From Ampelocalamus luodianensis (Eukaryota > Streptophyta > Magnoliopsida > Poales > Poaceae): a stretch of 64,000 bases of DNA. The notes beneath the pieces are model-generated. The model saw only the letters and a program-made list of their open reading frames with translations. It did not search any database and was not told the DNA's origin. Below, one piece after another: positions 1 through 10,494 of this stretch (position 1 is the stretch's first letter; every line of letters begins with the position of its first letter). Both the position numbers and the translations under genes were made by a program. Where the stretch lies: contig CM070633.1 of NCBI GenBank assembly GCA_036346255.1, forward strand, positions 3,844,001 through 3,908,000, written 5' to 3'.

Positions 1-1661
1 CAGCAAGGTCACTGAGGACCCTCCAGTGCCTACTGAGGCCACTGTTTTGGAGGTCGATGAATCTACACCCACTGATCCGGAGATCAAGGACCTTGTCCTT
101 GACGAACTGGTCACGGATATCGCTTCTGATTTTCAATCAGTGGATGTGTAGGATCTAGTCAATCCTACCGGTTCAGAACCAGTGAAATCAATTGACAAGA
201 AGAGGAAGGCCAGCGCAACGAACTTTGCTTCGATGCGCTACAAGGGTAAATTCAGAAAATTAACAAGGTACATATATTAAATGAAGAGGTCGTATTTATA
301 CATACCTTGGATCTTCCTTACCTTCTCTCTTTGTTTTTTAGATCTTCTGGTGTTCTGGTCGTGTCCGACCAGAGCACCTCTCAGGAAAAGGTTCCTGAAG
401 AAGAAATGGTCGTGGAGGTTCCTGATCAGGATACTCCTAAAGCTAAAACTACCGAGGATGAAGTAGTAAAAGAAGCTCCCGAGCAGGTTTCAGCATCTGC
501 TCAGGATCCTCTAATAATCCTTACTCCTTCTCCGGAGGTAGTCATCTCCAGAGATCCTCAACAGGTTCCACCTCCTCCTGGAAATGCTTCTCAGGTTAAC
601 AAATTCCCTTTTTCTCCCCGATTTATCGAGGATAAGGAACTTGATGAAGCCTGGGGAAAGATATCGAACCATCAAGCCGAGATTGGTCCAGATACAATCT
701 TTTCCGAATATAACGATATGGCAATTCGGGTAAGTGTTCTACGACCATCCTTACAACTCTTTCTTTTGAAGTTTCTTTGTAAACTTTATCAAAGAAAGGG
801 ATTTTTGTTTTTGTAGCATATGGTCGAGAAATATGCTGTGGTCGGAGGACTAACCCAGCGTATAAGGTCCTTGGAGCAGAGACACTCCGATCTGAGAAGT
901 AAGAACATTTCTCTTTTAGTTTGACTTCCTAAATTTTATTACCTTATTTGTCTCTTGTAACCTAACCTTCTCTTCCTATCATATTGATAGACTTAGAGAA
1001 ATTTAAAGAAGAGACCGCGGCCAAAGAGACCATAATAATAAAACTGAGGGAAGAAAATCAGAGTAAAGACCGGTCGACCAAACATGCGATGACCAGACAA
1101 AAGGAGGTTTTCGACTCTTGTGAGAAGAAAATCAAAGGTAACTGGTCATAGACTTAACCAGTATTCTATAACTCCAATTGTAAAGAGTATATTAATTTCT
1201 TTTTATCCTCTCGTGCAGAAAAAACCCAAGCACTTGAACCAGCGGAGAAGACTCTCGAGTTTGAGCGTGGTCAAAAGGCAGCCTTTGTATTCGGCCTTGA
1301 GAAAAAAATCATGGCTCTTAACAAAATGATCTTTGATATGGGATCAGGATCAAGCTTGCCTTCTTTAGGAGATCCAACGGAAAAGATGAACTACTTTGGT
1401 CAACTTCTGGAAGATCTCCAAGGCCTGCTCAAAACTATGAGGGAAAACCATACCCATACAATGAAGGAAGCTATTGTAACTGCAGTTAGTGTTGCTTTAG
1501 CAAAACTAAAGGCTTCCGACCCCTCTATTAATCTTAAAGCTGTGGAAGAGGACTTCAACTGCTCTGAAAGTGAAGCAACAAAACTTCTCGATCACGTTGC
1601 TAAGGAAATGGAAGTCGGATCTCCATCACGTAGCGACCAGTCTGGTGGTCCTAATATATAA
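1..1661 (+). CDS. Spliced antisense extra ORF of Tat element A, 3' part (at least five exons)
   Basis: Exons by eye: <1-267, 342-729, 817-898, 991-1137 and 1219-1661, with stop TAA at 1659-1661. All four introns have GT..AG ends and the codon phase is kept across each junction, so the reading frame stays open to the stop. The one break is an in-frame TAG at 149-151. The first exons are acidic and Pro/Ser-rich. The later exons are charged and coiled-coil-like. The last exon (about 147 residues) ends with a segment alike to the matching ORF of element B (41133-41597): AVSYALAKLKA there, AVSVALAKLKA here. No enzymatic motif is visible, and a structural or DNA-associated role would be speculation. 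Tat extra ORFs on this strand are known; their function is not. Confidence 0.75.
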
Positions 1662-2671
1662 ATGGATGTAATATTTAGAATATGCAAAATGAAACTTACC
1701 TTTTATCAATGAAGATCCTGCTTTGTTTTATCGATGTTATTAAATACTCATATATCTCCTAGCCCCCGACTGCTTATATTAGTAGATGAACGTTACTAAA
1801 GAAAAGCAGTAGACCAGGAAATGGAGTAATAACAATGACCATGGTAAGAGTGCTGATAATGTGTATGACAATGATCCAGGAAATACTAGGAAATCATGTG
1901 GTCGGAACCAACTGACGATTTCGACTAGTCTAGATATTGCCCATTATCGAAGTACTATGAAATACCACTTGTAGTCGGAAGATATAACAAAGACCAGATT
2001 TGCTTGATAAGAAGATATACATTAAGAATGTATGCAAAGAAAAAGAAATGAAGAGATAAGTACCGTTGTTTAGAAAATATTCGGATCTGGTCGTATCGAA
2101 TCTCAAGAACTGAAGATTTGTAAAATATTTCGCGAAACGTGCTCATGATCAAATCCGACTGGCAGCGAGGATCGTAGGAAAAGGACCGTCACTAGGAAGC
2201 TCCTTCCAGTGGGTAGGACCACGTGCAGAAAGGAGAGACTTCGACCAGGAGGCTTTATGTGTCCCGACCAGTAGCCAAACTTGAGTAGAACAGAATGTTG
2301 AAATAAAATAACAGTCTTCAAATTCAAGAAAGAAACGAAAACCAAGTAAATCGTCTGAGTTGGTACTCTTTATACTCGTATGTTTCTTTAAGAAAAGAAT
2401 ATCTGGTCGTGCGTGTGTATCATTGAAGCAATGATCACGGCTAAAACCAGTGTGGTCGGTGACATTCAAGTCAGCAACCATGAGTAGTGGAGATCCTATG
2501 GAAAGGAATATCGGAGAGAATGAGAGTCTTCTCCGACCAACCAGCAACGGGAATGGCATATGACCAGATGCAACAAATAATAAGTATAAACAACCACACT
2601 TATCGTTTTTGTTTATTTGTAAAAGGAAAAGCATCTTTATTGAAAAATGAAAGGAAATAAAATACATGAAA
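1662..2671. other. Noncoding spacer of element A between the convergent antisense ORF and pol
   Basis: About 1 kb separates the stop of the plus-strand extra ORF from the stop of minus-strand pol. It carries many short GGTCG/CGACC words and no convincing coding frame. The short open frames on the minus strand here have no recognisable motif. Polyadenylation signals for the two convergent transcripts would be expected here, but I cannot assign them. Confidence 0.5.
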
Positions 2672-4178
2672 TTAAACATAGAACTTACGCAATTGATCAA
2701 TATTCCACGAATTAGACAAAACTTGCCCATCTGTCATAGCTAATCGTACCGATCCAGGTCGGGTAACTTCGACCACAGTGTATGGACCTTCCCACTTAGG
2801 TGAAAGTTTGTTGCGACCGCTTGGTTACGAATTTTCTAAGAACCAAATCACCTACGATTAGGCTGCGAGGTTGCACCTTACGATCGTGGTACCGACGCAT
2901 GGCTTGGTTTGGTAGATAGCTGATCGTAGCAAAACTTGATTTCGTCGTTCTTCAAGGAAATTGATGTCGTCAAGTCGTCGTTCACACTGATCACTTTCGG
3001 AAAAGGAATCATTTCGAGCAGAACCAATTTTAAGTTCTGGAGGAAGCATGGCTTCAGCTCCGTAAACCATAAAGAATGGTGTTTCACCGGTCGCACGACT
3101 AGTTGTGGTACGAACGGCCCATAATACAGAAGGAAGTTCTTGAACCCAAGCCCCTGACCGTTGAAGTAACTGGTCGAACACTCGTCGTTTGATCCCTTGT
3201 ATTATGATACCATTGGCTCGCTCAACTGCTCCATTACTCTGTGGATGAGTGACAGAAGCGAAATGTATCTTGATACCTAGATCTTCACGAATTCAAAATT
3301 GCCGCCGAGAAGCGGGCACCGTTATCGGTGATTATACGATCGGGTACACCAAACCGTGTAATCACGCCGTTCCGAAATTTCTTGGCGGCCATTGTAGTTT
3401 TACAACCGGCTCGGCCGATCCACTTAGTGAACGTGTCAATCATGACGAACAGAACTCAAAGCCCCGGTGCTCTTGGGAAAGGTCCTGAATGTTCATCCCG
3501 TGTTGCAAAAGGCCAAGAAAGAGGAATCGTTTGCAAAGCTTGAGACGGCTGATGTACTTGTCGGCTATGAAACTGACATTGTACGCACTTCTTCACGAGC
3601 TCTTTTGCATCATGAAGGCGCTTGGCAAGAGTATCCTTGCCTAAAGGCTTTACCAACCAAAGTTTCAGAGGAATGATGAGCTCCACTGCACTCCTCCATG
3701 AATTTCGGCTAGCAATTTAATGTCATCCGAGCGAGATATGCATCTCATCAACACTCCGTGAGATCCTCGTTTATACAAGGTACGTTCAATGAGAGTGTAT
3801 GATTTGGCTTTTCGTGCAATACGATCAGCCTCTACATCATCTTCTGGAATTAGGTCATGCTGAAGATAATTGTAGATCGATGTCATCCAATCTCTACTGT
3901 GATCGTGATGGCGCCAACCATCATCGACCTGTGGAGCATCCATGTTTGCGTAATCAAGCTGTGCAACCTCCTTGCTAACATTTATGTCCTCGAAAGGCTC
4001 GACTACCGAGGGTGAATCGAGTTTCTCGAGAAAAACTCCGGGCGGGACGGATGTCCTTGTGGAAGCCATCCGGGCCAACTGGTCTGCCAGAAAGTTTTCC
4101 TTTCTAGGAATGTGTTGGATCTGAAAACCGAAGAAATGCTTTTCGAGTTTCCGTACTTCTGATATGCACATATTTCAA
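2672..4178 (-). pseudogene. RNase H C-terminus and integrase of Tat element A
   Basis: Minus strand. It starts in the RNase H tail (SEVRKLEKHF, then IPRKENFLADQLARM near 4.05 kb). It continues through the integrase HHCC zinc region (LVKKCVQCQFHSRQVHQ, about 3.58 kb), the core, and a C-terminal segment ending LRKFYV with stop TAA at 2672-2674. The core Asp contexts are visible on the minus strand as MIDTFTKWI and ITDNGARF, so both catalytic aspartates survive. The coding sequence is nevertheless spread over several frames with stops. The segment GAWVQELPSVLWAVRTT (about 3.15 kb) is typical of Tat integrases. The join to upstream RNase H is lost at the foreign block starting at 4179. No functional integrase is expected. 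Confidence 0.85.
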
Positions 4179-4232
4179 GTAGAGAATACAGACTGCATTG
4201 ATTTGATTGCACCATGAGATGAAATAATTGAA

Positions 4233-4769
4233 TTGCCTGCTGTTTTGAGTGATTTATGTGATGCGTTAATCGCATATAATGATCATGTGAAATTGGTTAG
4301 ACATAAAGAAGTTTTGACTAGAATTTCTCCTGCTGATTCTTTGTGTTACATTAGGTTGGATTCACCTATGGAATTGTCACATGCTATGGAGAAAGTTTCT
4401 GAAATTGTATGTTCAAAATGCTTGTCTAGTGCCTACACCCCTGGGTATAAGTTTAATTTGATTGGAGATTATGGTGTAGACAATCAATTTATTGTTTATC
4501 GAATATGCATAACTTGTGATTACATGGATAAATTAAAGCTTGTTGTTTTGAACAACAATTCTCGTGTCTTGAATCTTGTTCAATATGAGAGTAAAATAAA
4601 ATTTAGTGCTCATCCTATGCCTATGTGTTCACCTTTTATTACACCATCTAGTGTGGACAATCTGAATGAAGATGTTGAATTATGGAAGAACTTACAAATC
4701 TTTTCACCATTGCTAGATGAATTTGCTATTGCTCGATTGAAATCGATTATATGGATGAATTTTGTTTGA
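4233..4769 (+). CDS. Unrecognised ORF, 178 residues, in the foreign block of element A
   Basis: I do not recognise this protein. It is AT-rich, of ordinary composition, with four to five cysteines in the first 120 residues (for example CSKCLSS and RICITC). It shows no retroviral zinc knuckle, RT or integrase motif and no signal peptide. A second frame (4751-5365) continues without a clear domain and ends just before the putative LTR start near 5364. It could be an accessory ORF of the fragmentary retroelement or a captured host exon. The ATG at 4233 is simply the first in frame. Confidence that it is a real gene is low. Confidence 0.25.
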   Translation: MPAVLSDLCDALIAYNDHVKLVRHKEVLTRISPADSLCYIRLDSPMELSHAMEKVSEIVCSKCLSSAYTPGYKFNLIGDYGVDNQFIVYRICITCDYMDKLKLVVLNNNSRVLNLVQYESKIKFSAHPMPMCSPFITPSSVDNLNEDVELWKNLQIFSPLLDEFAIARLKSIIWMNFV

Positions 4770-5363
4770 TTCCAAAAGTTGTAGATTTGTCCATATGTGC
4801 TACCCCTGCAAGTTTACAACTTCAGAGATTTGAATTGCATAAACGCTTCACTTACATTTGCAAAACTAGTTGCAATAATTGTTGTGTGAGAACTTTTGTT
4901 TTGATCATTCACATATATGATTACTCTTGGGTTAATAATACAATGATTTTTTATGGTCGCTGTTGTCTTCTAACATTAATTGTGCAACAACGAAGAACCG
5001 TTAAAACAGATGACATATACATATACCATGCATACACTTTGGCTTCTTTGTTACCCTATTTTCAGCTTATCAAAAGCCGAGGACGGCTTTGTTTTCAAGA
5101 AAGGGAGGATGATGAGGACATGACCCATATGGATATAACCATATTTACTATGCTTACTGTTCCAAGTATAAGAGCTCGTACGCTTCACTTAAATTATCAG
5201 GTGAGCTTGTTTTTAGGAGTGTATTTATATTATATGAACTATATGATGCTACCTAATGATGAAATATATATATGTGCAGCACCATGTCACTTTTGGTCTA
5301 AGACAAGCAAGCAATTCGAGATGGACCTTTTTTGGAATCCAGTTCGGCCTCCGGAATCAGCCT

Positions 5364-6068
5364 GACAACACCAACTTAAAACAGGCATAACTTTCACATA
5401 CGGAGTCCGTTGGAGGTCCACGAGTACTTGATTGAAAGCTTATTTCGTCCTTTTTCAAACGGATCTGGCCTCACCTTCAAATTCTTTCTGGACTGATCGC
5501 AATCATCTAAAGAAGGCGTCATATCACCTGTTTGGGCCAATCTGGGCTTTGTAATTGAACTCAACTTGGCCCATATGCCGGCGGCCCACCTAGAGGTGTG
5601 GTTACTGTTCAAGTGAACAGTAACCCACGAGTTTAGTCCCTCCCCGCTATTTCTTTTAGATTTGTGGCTCTTCCTCCCCTATATAAGGAGGCCACACCCC
5701 CTCTAGTTTTCTTGGATTTCGTTGAGTTAAGGTTTAGCCATTGTGCAAACTTCTGTTCTTCAGTTGTGTCGGATGACCAGCTGTCAAGACAGCTTTCGGA
5801 ATCCCAATTTATAAATATTTCAATCCATATTTGCAATTTCAGATTGTGTTTTATCTTGTTCTTGCGTGTTCTTCGATTGCATACAGGAATAGGCATTCGT
5901 GGTCAGGTTGATCGCGTTTCCAGCACGGTCAATAACGTCGCGGAGTTGGTTCAACGATTGCTAAGGCGCAAGCGTCGTCGTACGGTTGTAGTCGGATCGC
6001 GAGAGTCACCTCCACCAAAATCGATATTTATCAATCTCATCGAAAGATCGGGAACCCCGCCTCCATCA
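5364..6068 (+). repeat. Putative 3' LTR of the foreign fragment
   Basis: Starts TGACAACACC (about 5363-5364) and ends CTCCATCA at 6068. A TATA-like box lies at 5678-5688, followed by a leader-like region. The sequence around 5385 (AACTTTCACATACGGAGTCC) resembles a motif common in grass LTRs. Only one copy is present, so the boundaries cannot be confirmed by an LTR pair or by a target-site duplication. Confidence 0.4.
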
Positions 6069-6073
6069 CCCTG

Positions 6074-7560
6074 TTTCCCAGGACTTGACCAAGAGGATAT
6101 CGAGTAGGTACGACCACTTTGTGGGCCTGAAAATAATGCCTTAGTTTCCTTGAAACCATAAGGAGACCATAGAGCAACTTTTGTACCTGCAGATACCTTT
6201 CTTTTGGTCCATGCAAGACTTCGCTTACGTAATATATTGGTCGTTGAACATGGTCTCGCTCTACGACCAACACACCACTAACCGTTTGTGGCGTTGCAGC
6301 CACGTAAATTAGCATTGTTTCTCCCAATCATGGAGAAACTAAGATTGGGGGACTTGTAAGGTACCGTTTTAATTCGTCAAAGGCGCTGCTTGCTTCTTTA
6401 GTCCATTCGAAACTCTCATGTTTCCGGAGAAGTTTAAAGAAAGGTAGTCCTTTTTCGCCTAACCGTGCTATGGAACGACTTAACGCTGCCATACAACCGG
6501 TTAATTTCTGAACTTCCTTCTTTGTGGTTGGATCGCGCATCTGATCGATGGTGGCGATTTTCGTTGGATTTGCTTCAATTCCTCTAGCCGAAACTAGGAA
6601 CCCAAGAAGCTTTCCCGACGAAACTCCGAACACACATTTCTCTGGATTTAACTTAAGGTTATGACGTCCTAAGTTATTGAAAGTCTCTTGTAGATCTAGA
6701 ATATGATCGCCGGCGTTGATGCTTTTTACGACCAGATCATCAATGTAGGCTTCAAGATTCCGACCTATCTGAGGGCTAAAAGTCTTTTGCATCAACCTTT
6801 GGAATGTTGCACCAGCATTCTTGAGACCAAATGACATTTTTACATAACAGTAAGTGCCATATGGGGTGATAAAGGAAGTTTTCTCTTCATCTTGTTTACT
6901 CATATTGATCTGGTGGTACCCTGAATAAGCATCCAAAAAACTTAACAACTCACACCCAGAAGTAGAGTCTACAAGTTGATCAATGCGAGGAAGGGGAAAG
7001 TCATCCTTCAGACAAGCTTTATTAAGATCTGTAAAGTATATACACATTCGCCATTTCCCATTGGCTTTTCTAACCATTACAGGATTGGCGAGCCACTCTG
7101 GGTGGTCGACCTCACGAATGAACCCAGCTTTGAGAAGCTTGTCAATCTCATTGGATTGCTTCTTTCGATCGGATGTGAAACGCCGTAGCTTCGCTGACCG
7201 GTTTTTTGTTAGGTCAGAGCTAGCCTATGCTCGATCACCTCACCGGGACTCCGGGCATGTCGGACGCCTGCCAGGCGAATACGTCCTGATTAGCTCGGAG
7301 GAAGGAGACGGCGACTTTTCCTATTTAGGTCGAGTCTGCTCAGACCGGTATCTTGGCATCCTCCGAGAAGTACTTCCGTCGAGTTGTACCTCTTTTATCT
7401 GGTCGGAAGGTTTTGGTGTCATCTTCGGTCTTGAATTTTTGACCTGCATGTTAATGGTGTTAGTTCCCCTGGTCGGGAGTTCATCGACCAGTTCTAAACA
7501 CTTCCGATCGCATGCGTAGGCTATCTTTTGATCGCCCGGACCGTGATTACACCTTTGGTC
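6074..7560 (-). pseudogene. Reverse transcriptase and N-terminal RNase H of Tat element A
   Basis: The longest intact frame is 7077-6328 (249 codons). It contains RT blocks KWRMC, FLDAYSGYHQI, YVKMSFGLKNAGATFQ and the catalytic box YIDDLVV, then the connection domain (KLTGCMAALSRSIARLGEKG). RNase H begins at 6327 (LIYVAATPQTVSGVLVVERD) and is cut at about 6074. Upstream, frameshifted sequence at 7080-7280 holds the Tat motif DMPGVPGEVIEHRLAL and RT block HPEWLANPV. The stretch 7280-7560 is the poorly conserved protease-RT linker. The RT active-site aspartates are kept but the polyprotein is broken on both sides. Confidence 0.88.
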
Positions 7561-7569
7561 CCAACATTT

Positions 7570-8775
7570 TCAAACTCGATAACCGTAATGCGTGGCTATC
7601 GTGAATTTTGCTAAAGCCAGACGACCAAGAATTGCATTGTATGCAGTCTCGAAGTTCACCACATCAAATGAAATTTTTTCTGTTCGGAAGTTGTCGGGCT
7701 TTCCGAACGTAACCAGTAGGGACAAGTGCCCTATTGGTTTAGCGGTAGACCCAGGAACTATGCCATGAAAGGCATATTTCACTGGTTTTACCTTGGATTT
7801 GGGAATCTGCATGTCTTCCAAAGCACTTGCAAATAAAATATTCAAAGAACTACCCCCATCTATCAAAACCCGATTAACCTTGTAGTTATTAATAGTAGGC
7901 TCAACGACAATTGGAAACCTACCTGGTCGAGTCGAAGGAATTGGGCAGTCTTCTTTGCTGAAGGAGATTATCGTCTCCGGCCACTTTGAAGGTTTAACGG
8001 CGATCGAAGATTCGGTAAGGTTGACTTCTCGCTCCATGGCTTTCAGGTGACGTCTGGACTCGTACGAAGAAGATCCACCGAAGATCACATCGACGGTGTG
8101 TTTAGGTTCTTGGTACTCCATTTCTTCGTCACCATCTTTGTCCTTCTTGGAGCTTGTTTCCCCGAGTTCTTGAATCGACGGGAGTGGTCCTTTACCTGCA
8201 TAATAATCTTCCAGCTTCCTTTGCCAAGCGCGATAATTACGCAAATCGTGTCCTGCTTGCTGATGAAGAGGACACCATTTTTTGTTTCTCTTGTAATCAT
8301 TGGTCGGAGCCTTAACCTTGCCACGACCAGTATAATCTTTTCTTCCTTTGGTAAATTTTTCAGGAACAGCAAGAACCTCTTTGTCGTTCGCTCTGCCATG
8401 CTTCTTTTTCTTGAGAGTCTTCTTTTGTTTCTTTTCCGTCCTATCTAAGCCAGGTTGGGGAATTTTATCCTTTCGATCAACGGCTTCGTTCCACTCGACC
8501 GTTTCACTGGCCGTAGCGTACTTGTCAGCCATGTCGAAGAGCTCGATGGTTGTTCGTGGGGGATGTATTGCTAAATCCTCCGTAAACCTTCGATTTCTTA
8601 ATCCCGCTTTGAAGGCTTGGATAACGGAAGATTCTGCAACCTCCGGTATTGAGTTACGGACTTGGCTAAATCTTTTGATGTACTGCCGGAGAGTCTCGTT
8701 TGATTTTTGTCGTATCCTATGGAGATCGTCTTCCTTTCCAGGGCGATCATACGTACCCTGAAAATTTGCAATCAA
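7570..8775 (-). CDS. Gag C-terminal half and aspartic protease of Tat element A
   Basis: An open frame of 401 codons. The first third is gag capsid sequence (FQGTYDRPGKEDDLHRIRQ, then the conserved PPRTTIELFDMADKYA). Next is a basic region and a CPLHQQAGHDLRNY stretch in place of a classical zinc knuckle. The C-terminal part is the protease, with active-site box VLIDGGSSLNILF and flap/C-terminal motif AYNAILGR. The frame continues directly from the upstream gag (8794-10467) but is cut from it by an in-frame TAG at 8791-8793, at a position where the family normally has Trp. It stops at 7570 in this copy, and RT lies in another frame. Confidence 0.85.
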   Translation of the reverse strand: MIANFQGTYDRPGKEDDLHRIRQKSNETLRQYIKRFSQVRNSIPEVAESSVIQAFKAGLRNRRFTEDLAIHPPRTTIELFDMADKYATASETVEWNEAVDRKDKIPQPGLDRTEKKQKKTLKKKKHGRANDKEVLAVPEKFTKGRKDYTGRGKVKAPTNDYKRNKKWCPLHQQAGHDLRNYRAWQRKLEDYYAGKGPLPSIQELGETSSKKDKDGDEEMEYQEPKHTVDVIFGGSSSYESRRHLKAMEREVNLTESSIAVKPSKWPETIISFSKEDCPIPSTRPGRFPIVVEPTINNYKVNRVLIDGGSSLNILFASALEDMQIPKSKVKPVKYAFHGIVPGSTAKPIGHLSLLVTFGKPDNFRTEKISFDVVNFETAYNAILGRLALAKFTIATHYGYRV

Positions 8776-8793
8776 AAGGTCGCAGAGTTGCTC

Positions 8794-10467
8794 CTAAGTA
8801 TACACGGATCCGACCGGAAGGTTAAGCAACCACGATTGGGCTAATCCTTCTAATACCGTAGGAAGATAGTTTGCCATTACATTTTCATCACCACCAGCAG
8901 CTCTGATAGCGGTGGTATATATCTGGAGAAATTCCAAGGGATTTTGGGTCTCATTGAATTTATCCATATTGGCCGGTCGGAACCTATTTGGCCAACGCAC
9001 AGCCTGGAGCCCTGTTGAGAAAGCTCGACAGCCTGTGATAGTTTCGTGGCGCCTTCTTTGAAAAGGTGCCGGATTGTAATCGGTTGGAGACCGATTTCTA
9101 GGAACGGATTGTCGGTGTTCCAATGTCCCGATTCGGTCGTGGACGTTAGTAGAACGCCTTCGACCGCATACCTGGCTTAGGTGATGTCGAAGATCACTAG
9201 GTCCAAGCGATGGTTCCTCTCGACGAAGTGAAGGTGAGGATTCCTGGAATAGTCTTCTCCCCTCATGACTTGTAGGTCGAAATCGTCGAGGTGGTCGCAG
9301 TGTCAACTGATCCTCAACACGACCATCCAGGCCCCTGCTTCGGGAAGAATGCTGTGATGAAGTCATGGTCTGACTTTGCGGGTGCCTTCGTTCCCGATAA
9401 GCTTCTGTGCGCTGCATCGTCTGTTGGATAATCTCCGATACTTGACCTGCGAGTTGGGCAAAACCTGGAGTCTCTGCCAGGGCAGGGTCAGAAGTATTTA
9501 ACATATCCCTGACTCGCTGCAGGTTTTGTATTGTTACCGAAGGTCTCGAGGGATTTCTGCCAGAAGAAGGTGTTTGATGGCTTACATCCTCCGACCTTCT
9601 GGTCGATCTTGCCCGGTCCCTTACATTGGTTGGGGGAGGATCAGGCGAATTAACTGGTGAACGTCCACCAGTTCTGTCACCTCGGGCATTTGGTGCTTGA
9701 CCGCCCGTACCATCTCCATTAGGACGTGGTGGCGAGGCAATGTATGTAGGACCGTACACGGCATTGTGATCCGTATCTCCGATCGCATTGACCTCGTGCT
9801 TACAGGAGCGGTCCTCTGATGAGCTTCCGTCGTAATCAACGGAGAGCCTTTCAGAGCTTCTGCGAGAAGCTTCCACGACGGAGAGCAGTCGGTGATCAGC
9901 ACCTCCTGAGGTTTTCCGAAGGACCTCAGCCTAATCCGGCGAATTGCTAATCGAATGCTGATCTTTATCATCCCCACTTGGTTTACGACCAATGGAGGTT
10001 TCATTGACACCGTCACCAGGTGTCGGTTGGCTCCTGGAATTACTAGAAGCCGTTGGTGAGTACCTATCAACCATGATCGCATCAAAGGTATGTTGAACCT
10101 CGGGTTGCGGTGTTGAATTTTCGTCACCTTTTTTGCCGGTCGAAAGGCCCGGGCTTGCTGAGGCTTTGGGGTGTTCCGAACTGGTCGGAAGCACTTCCTC
10201 TAAAATCGCCACTGATTGTAGCGGTGTGTCTTCATCCATTCGGTCATCTTCGCCGATTTCTGCCCTGGGCGAGCCGGCAGAGGAGGATGATGAAGAGATT
10301 CTGTTTTCCTCCATGGCGCGCATGCATGCATCCATGTCGAGGTCGGCGTAGTCCGCCAAGTCGAACCAATTTTCTTCATCCCAACTTCCCGCCATAACCG
10401 CATTAGCGGTCACAGACGAGGAATGGACAAAGATTTGATGAGCAGAGAAATTCTTCTGAGATTCCAC
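8794..10467 (-). pseudogene. Gag N-terminal half of Tat element A
   Basis: Two frames together. The first, 10467-9931 (178 codons), begins with the first ATG after the PBS and is acidic and Ser/Pro-rich. The second, 9876-8794, is rich in Arg, Ser and Pro (about the first 250 codons) and ends in a capsid motif (RWPNRFRPANMDKFNETQNP, then FLQIYTTAIRAAGGDE). A frameshift lies between them around 9.9 kb, and a TAG at 8791-8793 ends the second. Gag would form the virus-like particle. The start at 10467 is supported by its position 9 nt inside the PBS, but the true initiation site is not proven. Confidence 0.75.
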
Positions 10468-10475
10468 GCCGCGTA

Positions 10476-10492
10476 CCCCACGGACGGCGCCA
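10476..10492 (-). promoter_or_regulatory. Primer binding site of element A (tRNA-Asp-like)
   Basis: On the minus strand the sequence next to the LTR end is TGGCGCCGTCCGTGGGG, two bases from the LTR. The first nine bases match the complement of a plant tRNA-Asp 3' end, with a weaker match beyond. The tRNA assignment is inference from memory of the tRNA family. Confidence 0.6.
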
Positions 10493-10494
10493 GC

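Larger units (their letters stand above)
4179..6068 (+). mobile_element. 3' fragment of a different LTR retrotransposon inside element A
   Basis: Coding similarity to element A stops at about 4178 and resumes at about 6074 (YPLGQVLGN). The intervening DNA is unrelated and A lacks a large part of its RNase H (of the order of 130 codons by comparison with element B), so the insertion came with a deletion. The block has a plus-strand ORF, then a tail reading FQEREDDEDMT in one frame (a style seen at the end of some gypsy pol genes), then an LTR-like region with a TATA box (CCTATATAAGG, 5678-5688), ending at about 6068 in CTCCATCA. No matching left LTR is present. Orientation and LTR limits are inferred; the family is not identified. 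Confidence 0.5.

Noticed and set aside
10110..10397. Plus-strand ORFs at 10.1-10.4 kb and 8.0-8.8 kb
   Set aside because: Shadows of the minus-strand gag of element A, which has the recognisable motifs.
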